Source of the DNA: Vespa crabro
Taxonomy: Eukaryota > Arthropoda > Insecta > Hymenoptera > Vespidae
Direction: 5' to 3'
Assembly (NCBI RefSeq): GCF_910589235.1
Contig: NC_060956.1
Location: 9,450,499-9,514,498, forward strand
DNA length: 64,000 bases
The translations under genes were made by a program, and so were the position numbers. Of the stretch, positions 37,337-48,459 are shown piece by piece. The notes below the pieces were generated by a model. That model did no database searches and was not told the DNA's origin. It saw only the letters and a list, made by a program, of their open reading frames with translations. Positions within the stretch are counted from its first letter, which is position 1. Each line of letters starts with the position of its first letter.

Positions 37337-37619
37337 TGAACGAACTTTCAGAGAAATGAACATATCGATAACTTCGTCGTTCCATTGATTTGCATGAGAA
37401 TTGACTCGTCCGGTATCGACTGGTTCAATACGAACGAATCTAAAATTTTTTTTTTATCACTTTGTGCCTATCGATGTAGAGCAATAAGTCTGATACACAA
37501 TTTTTCTTTTTATTATTATTATTATTATATATCTAATATATATAATTATATATATATACACATACACAGTAACTCACAGATTCGTTCACATGAAATTAAT
37601 ATATTTACTTATTTGAAAT

Positions 37620-37985
37620 AAATAGTCATATTTTGTGCCTTAATGTTAAAAAAATTGTATATTTAATATGTTTGAAATCTACAAATCAAACATTGTTTTG
37701 GTTTTGTAAAACAAAATTTATTTGTTAATAGCAAAAATACAAAATTAAATACAAAAACATTCTCCTACAATATAATTTTACGTAACGTAGAATGAAATCG
37801 ATCCTGCAAAATTTAAAGAAAAAAATCATAAAAATCCTTGAGAAAGGGCTATCCTATCGTAAAATATCGTCCAAATATGATTGTTTTGTTGTTGTAGTAT
37901 CAAAAATAAAACAATATTATAGTAATCACATCGGCAAAAAAAATATATATATATATAATCTACGTCCATTGGTATCATAGAATTT
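37620..37985 (+). mobile_element. fragment of a Tc1-like transposon, amino-terminal part
   Basis: A plus-strand ATG at 37792 opens 62 codons. The core ILEKGLSYRKISSKYDC reads like the first helix-turn-helix of Tc1-family transposases, where a G-L-S-Y-R-x-I-A pattern is common. Upstream (37620-37790) is AT-rich sequence that could be the left terminal repeat and leader. The catalytic region is missing, and the frame runs into a TA-rich tract and stops at 37980. This is a dead fragment. It is not the same family as the element at 18-20 kb, whose start peptide differs. Confidence 0.45.
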
Positions 37986-38133
37986 TTATAAAACCTACGT
38001 TATCGAAAGATAAATTTGTTTCGTGAATTATTCGACGTATAAAATCCATAAGAATGTGTAAATTGTATAAGTAATAGTATTTCTCAACTGAAAATAAATT
38101 TAATAAAGAGATATCATTCGGTAATACGTTCAT

Positions 38134-38134
<1 letters not shown>

Positions 38135-38191
<57 letters not shown>

Positions 38192-38201
38192 AGAGAGAGA
38201 G
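38135..38201. repeat. (GA)n microsatellite
   Basis: GA run of about 65 bp. Confidence 0.97.
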
Positions 38202-38854
38202 CCAGGATATCCAATAGATCTAAATACCAATGCCCGATCGAGATAACATAGCATCGCCGGATTCGCTCGTGCGTAATTACTAAAATTGAAATTCCACGAC
38301 AATGGCAAAACCGACGCCCGTATCAAAGATATCACGACGAAAGTTTTCAACGATTTAATTAATTCCAATGCGTGTATCGTAGGGGAAATATCGATAAATG
38401 TAACTCTTATAGATTTGTGGTTTAAAAAAAAATATACAAATAGGAACGTATGAAAGTAACGACGTCGTAATATTTGTTTCGAGATAAAAAGAGATTTAAT
38501 TCATTTATAAAAATTCATTCGTTTATTTAACGAACGATTCGATGTTAGTAACAAAAAATAAATGTTTCCTTTTAAAAATCAAGCACGATCTTCTTTATGG
38601 TCATTCAATTTTGTGACAGAATATATTTTCTATTCTATTATACTTTTTAAATTTAACACGTTAATTCTCAAAGCCGAATGATACACGGTTAAACAAATTT
38701 TGTTAACGAGCCGGTGGGCCGAAACTGTTCAATTTAAATTGCCGATTGCAAGTTGTAAAACGAAATCGTTGAGACTCGTTATTCCTGGGTATTGATGCGT
38801 ACCTAATGAATAACGTTTCCTATCTCGAGTTCTCCGAACATTTGACTACCTAAC
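38202..38854. other. gene-free stretch
   Basis: No exon was recognised. A less AT-rich patch lies at 38690-38800. Confidence 0.5.
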
Positions 38855-38972
38855 TGTCGTCGACATTGTCGTTGTCGTTGTCGTTGTCGTCGTTATCGTC
38901 GTCGTCGTCGTCATCGTCGTCGTCCTCGTCGTCGTCGTCGTAGTCGTAGTCGTAGTCGTAGTGGTAATCGTC
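38855..38972. repeat. (GTC)n trinucleotide repeat with variants
   Basis: About 118 bp of GTC/GTT/GTA triplets: TCGTTG units, then TCGTCG units, then TAG-TCG units. The tract stays in triplet register and is CpG-dense. Read on the minus strand it would encode Asp, Asn, Thr or Arg runs depending on frame. No flanking exon signals were recognised. Confidence 0.93.
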
Positions 38973-39289
38973 ATTGAAGTCGAGGAGAGAAAATCGTACG
39001 CGATTCGCCACTTTCACAGACATTTTCCCTTCGGCACGGTCGGCAAGTCGTCCGAGGGAAATAATTCAGTTCGTTGGATGGGCGTCGTTTAATCGTCGCC
39101 TCGACGAGATCGATTCTGGAATATTGGAAAATCAGAAGTAACTTTCAGAACAAAAAAAAAAGAATAAGAAAGAGAACGGAAGGAAAAGGAGAAAAGAAAA
39201 AAAAAGAAACCGAAGTATAATTGATCAATGACCGTCGATATTTCAACCCTGTTTTATCATTTCACCTTTCGTGATTTCCTTTAAAAATA

Positions 39290-39290
<1 letters not shown>

Positions 39291-39322
<32 letters not shown>
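39291..39322. repeat. (ATCT)n microsatellite
   Basis: About seven ATCT units. Confidence 0.95.
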
Positions 39323-39885
39323 GTTTAAAGAAACGAATGATCTTTGTTATTTAAAAAAACGATCGAATCCGTCTTATAATTATTTTTTGATAAATATTTA
39401 CTCTTAATTTCCATGAAATAGTCTCCCATTTATCAGTTTTTATCTTTTATCATTTTATATTTACTCGCCCGACTAATTATTATCATTACATTTCAAAACG
39501 GGAAATAGAAAGAGCAGCATTCGGTTACTCTCTTCAACGAAGAGAGTTTCGTCAGATTTAAACATGAAACGTACTTAATCCGATTTCAATGGAAATTTCC
39601 GGCGGATAGCCAGTGAAAGTTGTTACCATCACGATCTCCATTTATTCCACAATACCGTCTGTATTACAGACGTCGAATAAACAATAGTCAAATATTTCAA
39701 TGAACTTTGTTTTTTGCATTTTATTTTACCTTATTTCCTTATTTTTTTTTCTTTCTTTTCAAGCATTTTTCCTTGAAGATCGTTAATGAACTTTATTGTC
39801 AAATTGTTATTATTTGACGAAGGTCGAAAAAAGCTGAGTAGGTATTCCATATAAAATTCTCAAGAGTTCTCCGAGTTATAAATAA
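39323..39885. other. gene-free stretch
   Basis: AT-rich sequence without a recognised gene. A short perfect inverted repeat, GTCTGTATTACAGAC, lies at about 39657-39671. Confidence 0.5.
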
Positions 39886-39921
39886 AATATATATAATATA
39901 TATAATAACATATATAATAAC

Positions 39922-39954
<33 letters not shown>

Positions 39955-39962
39955 CTTATATA

Positions 39963-40076
39963 TTAGGTGGGCAGGAAAGTAATGTCACTTTCTTAAATTA
40001 AATTCAAACGAATAAATTTTTAACAAGTTTTTATTTTTAATCACAATCAAATATCGACATGCGCAGAAACGACATT

Positions 40077-40080
<4 letters not shown>
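39963..40080. mobile_element. mariner-end fragment (short MITE-like) inside TA repeats
   Basis: Begins TTAGGTGGGCAGGAAAGTAA right after a TA. The right end, read inward, begins AAAGTAATGTCGTTTC, so both ends share AAGTAATGTC in inverted orientation. The TTAGG start and TA target are typical of mariner-family ends. The outermost bases of the right end are missing, and the element is embedded in (TA)n tracts on both sides (39886-39952 and 40081-40170). It has no coding capacity. Confidence 0.6.
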
Positions 40081-40133
<53 letters not shown>

Positions 40134-40170
40134 TATAATATATATATAATTAATATATATTATAATAAAA
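40081..40170. repeat. (TA)n microsatellite
   Basis: About 50 bp of TA units and then TAATTAATATA words. Confidence 0.96.
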
Positions 40171-40489
40171 GATACAAACATTGGAACACGGTAGAAGACC
40201 ATTATAAATATACCCAACTCCCTTTATCGCAATTTTTGATAACGGCTCAATAAGTAATCCGACTAATGCTACAATTTATGATTTATTTAACTTTCCTCTT
40301 GCATTTTGTCTCTCTATTATTAATAAAATTCTACCGTATCACGCACTCATTACCATGCCCGTTCTTTGGTTGATATTTTAAAAGAAATTATTAAGTAACA
40401 TTATAATTATTATTTAATCAATTAGATTGGATCCTTTTGGAGATATTTTTCCCTTTTTTAGAGTCCGAATACATTTTTTGTTTACATAC

Positions 40490-40494
<5 letters not shown>

Positions 40495-40563
<69 letters not shown>
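40495..40563. repeat. (TA)n microsatellite
   Basis: TA run of about 65 bp with one TACATA step. Confidence 0.97.
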
Positions 40564-41645
40564 CGAACCATATACGAACGATGGTATGATCGAGAAAGAA
40601 CGCATGTCGATCGAATTTTCTGGATCCTTTCCAATTTCGTTTTATTAAAACCCTCTTGTAGTTAGAATCGAACTGTCATAGAAAGGATAGGAGGAAAGTT
40701 TCAAACCGATAAGGAAGCAAGAAGTTTAATGCCTTCGAATAGAGCTCCGAAACTCCTGTAGAAACTTACAAATTTCACGAATGCGAACTCTCAGCTATAC
40801 GCACGTCGATACTTTCACAGCTGAGAATGTTTCTTACGAGATTCGGAACGCGACTCGACTCACCGAAATGCAGCAGCTTTACTCGCATAACCATTGTAAT
40901 GTCTCCTTTTGATCTATGCTTCTACCCCAAATCTACACGTACATACATAGTACTTACCTACCGTATGTAATACCGCATAACTATCTAAACTTGATACGAA
41001 TCATCTCTCGAGCGAGCCACATACCTATTCAAATCGAATTTACCTCCTGCGGTATGCTTATTTCGATTCGTGAAATTGTACCAATCGTTTCGTTATGAAC
41101 ACTACAAATCGAATTTTGTCCTGATGAACTATTAGTTATAATTAGATATTTAAATATTTTGATAAACAAAGAGAGAAAGGAAATATTTTCTTTCTATAGA
41201 ATATATATATTAACAATTTTTATATATGCAAGGACAAGGATTTTTAATTTTATTTTTGTCTTCGACCAATTATTTTCCTTTAATACATTTTTCTACGATC
41301 AAAGTTTTAATAAATATTTAATAAAAAAGAAAGAAAAGAAAAAAAAGAAAAAAGTAAAAGAAAAATATAGGCGCGATTAGTAACAAAAATATCATTTTTC
41401 CGTACGATTAATTATCGGATCGTGTTTCAAGTGGAAAAATACATAAATTCGATCGAGGTGAAAGCTTGACGTTGGGTAACCTATTAATCATTTCTCATAA
41501 TGATCCCGTGCCATACGGAAATAGGAAGCAATTCACGTAACGTGCATTATTAACGGCAAATTGAGCCCCGGAACTCGAATGCAAACTCCCAAATTTCACG
41601 AGGTAAATCTACGAACTCTCCGAACTACGTTTCCTTTCCCTAATA

Positions 41646-41647
<2 letters not shown>
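40564..41647. other. gene-free stretch with a diverged duplicated block
   Basis: The block 40742-40792 resembles 41563-41620. Both have a GAGCYCCGRAACTC-type start, a shared AAATTTCACGA and a final CGAACTCTC. A minus ATG at 40894 opens MVMRVKLLHF up to GTGAGT (last exon base 40864), but I do not trust it without further support. Confidence 0.4.
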
Positions 41648-41696
<49 letters not shown>

Positions 41697-41803
41697 TATA
41701 TATATGATATATATTATATATATGATATATATGATATATATGTGATGTATATATGTGATATATATATATATATATATATATAATATACGTATATGATATA
41801 TAT
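41648..41803. repeat. (CT)n followed by (TA)n-type microsatellite
   Basis: About 44 bp of CT, then TATGATATA units and a TA run. Confidence 0.96.
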
Positions 41804-41951
41804 CTTTATCTCGTATAAACGTATCTTCTCCAACAACCACCTACGTCGATACTTCACGAACTACTTCACGTCAACGACAATAGTGCGCTATTGTGTACGA
41901 GACGCAATTTAAATACGTTTGTGTGTGTATATGGCTATGTGTCTATCTGTT

Positions 41952-41953
<2 letters not shown>

Positions 41954-42019
<66 letters not shown>

Positions 42020-42030
42020 TGTGTGTATGT
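41954..42030. repeat. (CT)n followed by (GT)n
   Basis: CT run of about 60 bp ending in TTTGTGTGTG. Confidence 0.96.
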
Positions 42031-42690
42031 GTTTACATGTAAATATAAATACATGGTGGTCTCGTTGTCGCAACGAAGATAGTTTATTATCCGAATAATC
42101 CTTGCAAATTCATAAAGCACAACCGGTGAGATTCAGAGCAAATAAGTAGCTTTCCGTAACCAGTATGGTAACCACAATGATAATCGTGGTAAATAAGTTG
42201 TTCATCATGTTCGAAACTTCCTGGTGTTTATTACAACGAATATGTAAAGTAAATAACGCTATACATAGATAATATAATCTTCTTTGAAAATCTTTCACGT
42301 AATTTTACATAAAAATAAACTATTTACTAAACTCTTCAAGATATACACAAAATTTTTTTTACTATTTTATAAGTTAACTAAAAAAAAAAAAAGAAAAAGG
42401 CGCTGGTACACCAGATCTGGCATTTATGTCAAAATCAATTTAGTACGGGTAACGTTAGAAATAATATAAACATCGCTCGCTACATCTCGAAATGTAAACA
42501 TTATAATTTGTAGTCAGTATGTTTGGAATGGGTTATTATATCTACAAGAAAGTTTCGTTTCTACGTCGACTGTACTTGTTGATTTTAGCACTGGTTCAAT
42601 CACGGACAAAGCACGAACGTTCGTTGATTGCGGTTTTTGGTTTAAACTTTCGAGACCGAAGTATAAAGTAATTATTTCTATTGCACGATC
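42031..42690. other. gene-free stretch
   Basis: The 62-codon minus frame 42298-42110 has a hydrophobic segment but no supporting context. Nothing else is seen. Confidence 0.45.
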
Positions 42691-42698
42691 ATATATAC

Positions 42699-42730
<32 letters not shown>

Positions 42731-42790
42731 ATGTATTTATGTATATATATATATATAATATATTTATAAGTATATAGTATATTTATAAGT
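42691..42790. repeat. (TA)n/(GT)n microsatellite
   Basis: TA units, then GT units, then TATAAGTATA words. Confidence 0.93.
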
Positions 42791-43068
42791 ATGTATAAAA
42801 TGTGATCAACGAAGAAAAAAAGGAAGGGAGAGAGAGATAGAAGTGAAAGAGGGAAAATCTCAATCAGCAGAGATAGCTAGCTATTATGTTTAAAGCGAGA
42901 ACGAAAAAGAATAGAGAAGAATCTAATAAAAACGTCGCGTTGTTTTTATGTGATAGCCGCGTTAATAATGATCGACTGTTTTCGTAGATAAAATCTAGAA
43001 TTTTGTTGATGGAAGAGGGTGAGAGCATTATCGAAACGTCGACTGATTTCCAATGATTAAATAAGTTC

Positions 43069-43394
43069 GAGAAAGAGAAAGAGAAAGAGAAAAAAGAGAA
43101 AAATAGAAATAGAAAGAGAAAGAAATAGAGATAGATGATAGAGCAGTAGTAGAGAGGAGAGTAAAAACAGTCGGTGAAATGTGCCGACACGAAAAACGAA
43201 TTTTCGCGTGAAAGAGAACCCGAAGAACGCTGTGGAAGCATTCGAATGAATTCAGCTGAGTAGAACGTACTGTGATCATCCAACAGGATACGTGGTGAAT
43301 CCCACGGGTAACCGAGGTCAACCTGCAAATCCTAATACAATGAAGACCACGATATTTACGGACAAGAGAAAGATAAAGAGAAAGAGACAAAGAC

Positions 43395-43428
<34 letters not shown>

Positions 43429-43429
43429 T
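43069..43429. repeat. two GA-rich purine tracts flanking a unique block
   Basis: GAAA/GAGA tracts lie at 43069-43135 and 43368-43429. Between them (43140-43330) is a CpG-richer unique block. The 154- and 151-codon minus frames across this region combine Ser-Phe runs with unrecognised sequence and are not called. Confidence 0.85.
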
Positions 43430-43602
43430 AAACCAACGATAATGATAGTACGACAAATACGATGAAACGACTATGTTTTCCACTTGGTCTTCGTGTACAA
43501 GTATTATTACCTATATTTCTCGCTTTGTCTCATTTATCAGCCTTTCACAATATCCCTCCGACTCTGTTTCTTCTACAATAGACAAGATGTGTAAAATTTT
43601 GT

Positions 43603-43607
43603 GCTCC

Positions 43608-43676
<69 letters not shown>

Positions 43677-43702
43677 CTATCTACCTATCTATCTATCTAT
43701 CT
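43603..43702. repeat. (CT)n followed by (ATCT)n
   Basis: CT run of about 50 bp, then about ten ATCT units with one ACCT. The plus frames reading Ser-Leu-Tyr here are artefacts. Confidence 0.97.
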
Positions 43703-45880
43703 TTCACTTTTTTCGCTCTCTTCTTACGTCGAATCCGAATTTCGTGCTTCGTCGAGATATGTCCCGTCCTATTCGTATTTCAAGAGGAGAGAATCGAAAT
43801 GTTCATATTCTTTTTTCACTGTGTGTGTGTCTCACCTCACTCATTCACTTTCTACCTCCCTATCTCTCACCCCCTCTCTCTCTGTACTTCTCGAACATGG
43901 GCCTGATTGAACAAGCTTAGCAATCTTGAACTAGAGCCGAGTTTTCAGAGAAATATTTTCCTTGGCCGAGGAACTAATTGGGTAAATTAGAAAAATGTTA
44001 ATCGTGGAAATTTTTGCGTGACTCGGATAAAAACGATTCGTTGAAATTATACAGATATAATTCTGTCATTTTTATTTGATTATAACAAACATAAAGTTTA
44101 TTATAGCATTGTTCAAAATGATTCGACAACGAACCTTCATGAACGTATACTACAATATTAGTTTATACACTAGTATACTCAGTTAGTTAGCTATATTAGT
44201 AAGTATAATACTAATACTAGTATACTAGTATACTAATTAGAAGAAGTTAAAAGAAAAACTCCTTAGCATATTTATATCGTATAAGTTAAAGATACATACT
44301 TATATGTTTTCCTTTATACGAATTTTATAATGAAAAAAAGAGAAACGAAAAATGTAAACTATTTTAATCAACGTATGTATAAGGATAAGGAGTCGTATCA
44401 AATCGGATGACTTTTCCCATTTAGAGTTAACTATTTCCTTATTCGGTTAGAACGTCTGATAAACTATTCGTTGAAATAAGTTCGCGATCGATAAAGCAAA
44501 AAACAATTAACTAGTTCGTCCGACTTTCAGATCGTATTGATGAAGGACGACGACGATGACGAGGACAAGTTGTGTCGCGAAGTTGTTGCTATCGGGCAAC
44601 AAAAATGTTATTTTTTTTTCAATTTCCCACGGCCTCTCTCATCGACTTTCGCAATATTAATGTCCGCTCTTCTCTCTCGTCACGTCCCAAGAGAAGATCG
44701 TCTAGCTAGATCTTCGATCTCGTTCGATTCTCTGGCCCATAGATCGTGCGGTAGGCCACAAGTTTTTCTTACCTTTTCTTTTTTCTATTTTTTTCTCATT
44801 ATATAACTAGACGTAGATACATAACATTATATATCGATTAGGATAAAAAATTTTAATTGCATCGAAAGTTAAGGATCGTTCTAAAAAGATTATTAATATA
44901 ATGGAATCGTCATACATTCAATCGATCGTACTATATTTTGAACAATTATATTGATATTTAAAATATGTATAAAGTGAAATATGTTAAAATTGAAAATATC
45001 ATTTTATTTCTTACATAATTATGTTTTTCTATATCGTTGTAAAATCCATTATTGTTTTAAATAAGAGAAAAAATTTTTTAATCAACAAGCAGATATAATC
45101 TTTAATTCTCTGTATACATAAACCTTTTATAAACTATCATAACTTTAAAATTGCATATTCATATATCTATTTTTTTTTTCAAATCTTATTTCATTTTGTC
45201 CTGACAAAATTAAAATTAAAAATAAAAATATAGTATAGTATCCAAAGTATTGTAGAAATAATACTTGAAATGTAGTAATGACTATACTATAAGTATAAAT
45301 TATATCATGAGTTTCAAATCATAGAATTTATTTTTGGAATAACAAAAATAAAATCGGTTTATAATGAGTTAATGAAATATTTAGATTAATATAATATGAT
45401 AAATAAATAGGATTTTTTGTAATGTATCATTTTAAAAAAACCTTTTCGAAGAGTGAACCCTCTTTCGAGATTCCATAGTATTTCTACATTGAAAGCACGA
45501 TGGATGCTCAATTTAAAATGCGTCTCGTGTTAATATCCCGTGAGAAGCATTTTAATCGACCGCCAACGCTATTTCCAAGTCTCGTTTTACATTTTTATCA
45601 TCGAATAATACTTCATTGACAAGTTCAACGTCCAACGTCCAACATAGAGATTCTTCGGAAATATTTAGAACAATTTTAGAAGAAAATCTTACGTACATAC
45701 AATGATATATTTTATTATATATTTTTCTTTCTTTTTTTTTTCTCTTAGCAGGTATACTCTATTAAATTTTTCTTAATGGAGATCATTTCTCGGTATTTTT
45801 GAAAGTAAAGTAGATTAAAGTAGAGAAAGTAACCGAAGTTCACAGAGCGAATCCATTTAATTGAGACGAATAACATCGAG
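43703..45880. other. gene-free stretch with one exon-like G+C patch
   Basis: At 44520-44760 a less AT-rich patch follows an acceptor-like CGACTTTCAG. It opens in frame with MKDDDDDEDKLCREVVAIGQ, but no clear donor follows and I do not recognise the peptide. A perfect 18-bp palindrome of CTAGTATA words lies at 44214-44231. The remainder is AT-rich. Confidence 0.4.
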
Positions 45881-45886
45881 CAGGAT

Positions 45887-45921
45887 TGACTCATCAAATC
45901 GAATTGACTCAACGTGAGTCA
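45887..45921. promoter_or_regulatory. cluster of three AP-1/bZIP sites
   Basis: TGACTCA at 45887-45893, TGACTCA at 45905-45911 and TGAGTCA at 45915-45921 fall within 35 bp. TGA(C/G)TCA is the established AP-1 (Jun/Fos) and related bZIP core. The surrounding sequence is AT-rich and non-repetitive. A stress- or hormone-responsive enhancer is an inference; no promoter is visible next to it. Confidence 0.4.
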
Positions 45922-48140
45922 CTTTCGTTATGTCATTGATTTAAAAATATCTCGATTAAATTAAAATATTTTTGCATTAAGACCAACGAATTATTAATAA
46001 TTTTATACACATTATATCTATATATATACACACACACACACTTATAGGACTTTTTTCTATACAAATTTTATTTCACACAAGACGATTCTAAAGATCTACG
46101 AGAAAATATTTCCGACGTTTTTATTTTATAAATATTTTCTTACTTTTATTCATCAATTAAAGAAAATAAAACCCACACAAACATATGTATGTATAAAGAT
46201 ATATTTAAAAATATATTTTAAGTTTATATTTTATAAATGTTTCAGATATTTATAAATACATAATGAAGGATCATGTTGAAATTTTAACATTTCAGCGAAC
46301 AGACAAACGTATTCATTAAAATATCTACTTTATCAGTCGTCTCCTCGTAACAGTGCTCATTAATTTTCTCGTGAAAACATTTATTTCTTCGTCGCGAGAC
46401 GTCTCGAGCATGGTTACCAACGGATCGTACATAAAAAGTAATGATTTTTCGCGTGACGTTACTTATAAAACATGTATTTTCACCGAATTACCATCCAGGA
46501 CATATCATTTTCTAAAAAAAAATATCTGAAAAGGACGATTATTCGGAACAAGAGGAAATGAAATATCCGGTGAATTTTCAACAAACGACTAGTTAATGTC
46601 GTCATTGAGAAAAGTTATGTTATCTTAAACTCGTTTATTTACAGATATCATTTCATTCCACGTCCAGAGACATTAATTATAAATACAATAATTTTTCTTA
46701 TTAAACTCCTATTGTATTGGATGAATAATTTAACTTTTTCCATAGACTCATACAAATAACTGTTCCTCACTTTTTTTGTATCAAATATTTATGATTTCAA
46801 AAAGAAAAAAAAAAGATACTAAAATATTTCTCTGCGGAAAAAACACTTGATACGTCAGGACGTATCTGTAAAAATGGAAGTTAAATTTAAAATGATTTTT
46901 GCTAGAAGAAAAAACAACAAAAAATATCCCATATTTTCGGTTCTCCAAATTAAAACTAAATATATGCATAGGTTGGCGAGCCCTCAAAGCTTTTTTTAAT
47001 GAGATTATTAAAAAATTAACAATCCATTGTTTGAATTATCTCAAAAATTGTAATTACCAGAATAATGATGAAAGACTAGTTTTCCAAAATTTGGACAATA
47101 TTTTTGTTCCCTATGTAATAATTGTATCTGAAAATAAAGAGAAAGATGTACAGACATCTAAAATAAAGAGAAGAATGTACAGACTATACAAAACGAAGTT
47201 AATTCGTCCAATGAATAATCATTGTACTGACCTCTTTCAATCAGTTAAGGTCAGTATCGGATCAGACTCATTCATAATGTATCTATACATAAATAACCAA
47301 GCATATATATGCTATATCGTATATAATCGAGTATTAATATATCTATATAAATTAGAATAAAATAGATATGCAGTATGTCTCGTTTAAATGTATACACGCA
47401 ATAATTTCCCCAAATATTATAAAATGAACGTTTTAAACGAACATCGTACACTGTCAAGAGTGAATACATTGTAGTGATTACTTTTTACGATAAAAAGAAG
47501 AGTCCTGCAAAGATCGTATTTAAATTTTTTAATGGAACCTTAGAATCTTTATTATATATTTTCGTAGCTGACATCAAACTGTTTTCAAAACATTATCTAC
47601 ACATGTAATTTGTATAAGCCGTTTTTAAATTATTAAACTACAAATTTGTAAAAATTGTAAAGTAATTTGGATCGGATTTTGAGTGCTTCTAGACGAAAAA
47701 TTCAATTGAATTAAGCCACATCTCATATTTTTTAGATATAGTTCGATTTTCATACATTTTAAGTGGTAAGATTGATAATTTTTTTACAAAACTCATAAAC
47801 AATACTCCTTATATGATTTCAATTAAAAAATTAAATAATTTGTTTATAATATAGAAATTCAATAATCTCAAAAATTTTCTGCTTGTTTCTTAAATCATGA
47901 TTTACTAACAATTAATAAAATAATAATGTACAGTGCAATAATATAATATAAATATAATATTTAAAGGAAACGAGTCTTCGTTCCTTGAGTCTCGTTAGAT
48001 TTAGATTTTTTATGAAAGTTGGTCCATCATAAAATTTTACATTTTCATGTTCTTTTACGAGGTAACTTTGTTTATTTACAAGACAGAAAATAAAAGGATA
48101 AGAAGAAGAGAAAACAGAAGAGGATAGGATAGAATCGGAC
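45922..48140. other. AT-rich stretch with one unusually long unassigned open frame
   Basis: A plus frame stays open from about 46896 to 47360 (about 153 codons) in very AT-rich sequence, where stops should be frequent. It includes words such as LNYLKNCNYQNNDERL and VPYVIIVSENKEKD. There is no low-complexity run to explain it. Its first in-frame start is a TTG, so it could be an exon, or part of a decayed mobile element, or chance. I recognise no domain. Confidence 0.3.
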
Positions 48141-48149
48141 AAAATAGAA

Positions 48150-48340
48150 AAGGTTCAGTTTGGCTCGACAGGGTCTGCTGGATTTTGGACGGCTTGGATC
48201 TAGGTTTCGACAGGGATTTTGTCTGGGGTTTTCTTTTTTTGGTGTTTTGTCTATATTTTCTCTAAGCCTTTTGCCCAAAATTTTGTCTGAGCTTTGGTTT
48301 GAGATTTTATCCGAGATTTTGTCTGGGATTTTATGAATTA
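48150..48340. repeat. degenerate minisatellite rich in GATTTTGTCTGG
   Basis: Variants of a 12-13 bp unit (GAGATTTTGTCTG, GGATTTTATGA, GAGATTTTATCC, AAATTTTGTCTG) recur about six to eight times on the plus strand. It produces the Lys/Asp/Ile-rich minus frame 48413-48072 (113 codons), which is not a gene. Confidence 0.65.
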
Positions 48341-48430
48341 AACATAGTGTGTATATATATACACATACATTTATTATTATTGTATATATATATGTATATA
48401 TATACACATACATTTATTATTATTATTATG
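48341..48430. repeat. duplicated TA/CA/ATT unit
   Basis: Two tandem copies of a unit that runs TGTATATATATACACATACA then TTTATTATTATT. They lie just beyond the 3' end of the LINE relic read on the minus strand, so they may be its expanded tail. Confidence 0.8.
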
Positions 48431-48459
48431 TTTTTTTAAACTTCCCTTTTATCGGAGTA

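Noticed and set aside
40864..40894. Minus-strand ATG frame MVMRVKLLHF ending at GTGAGT
   Set aside because: A ten-codon frame with a chance donor; no other support.
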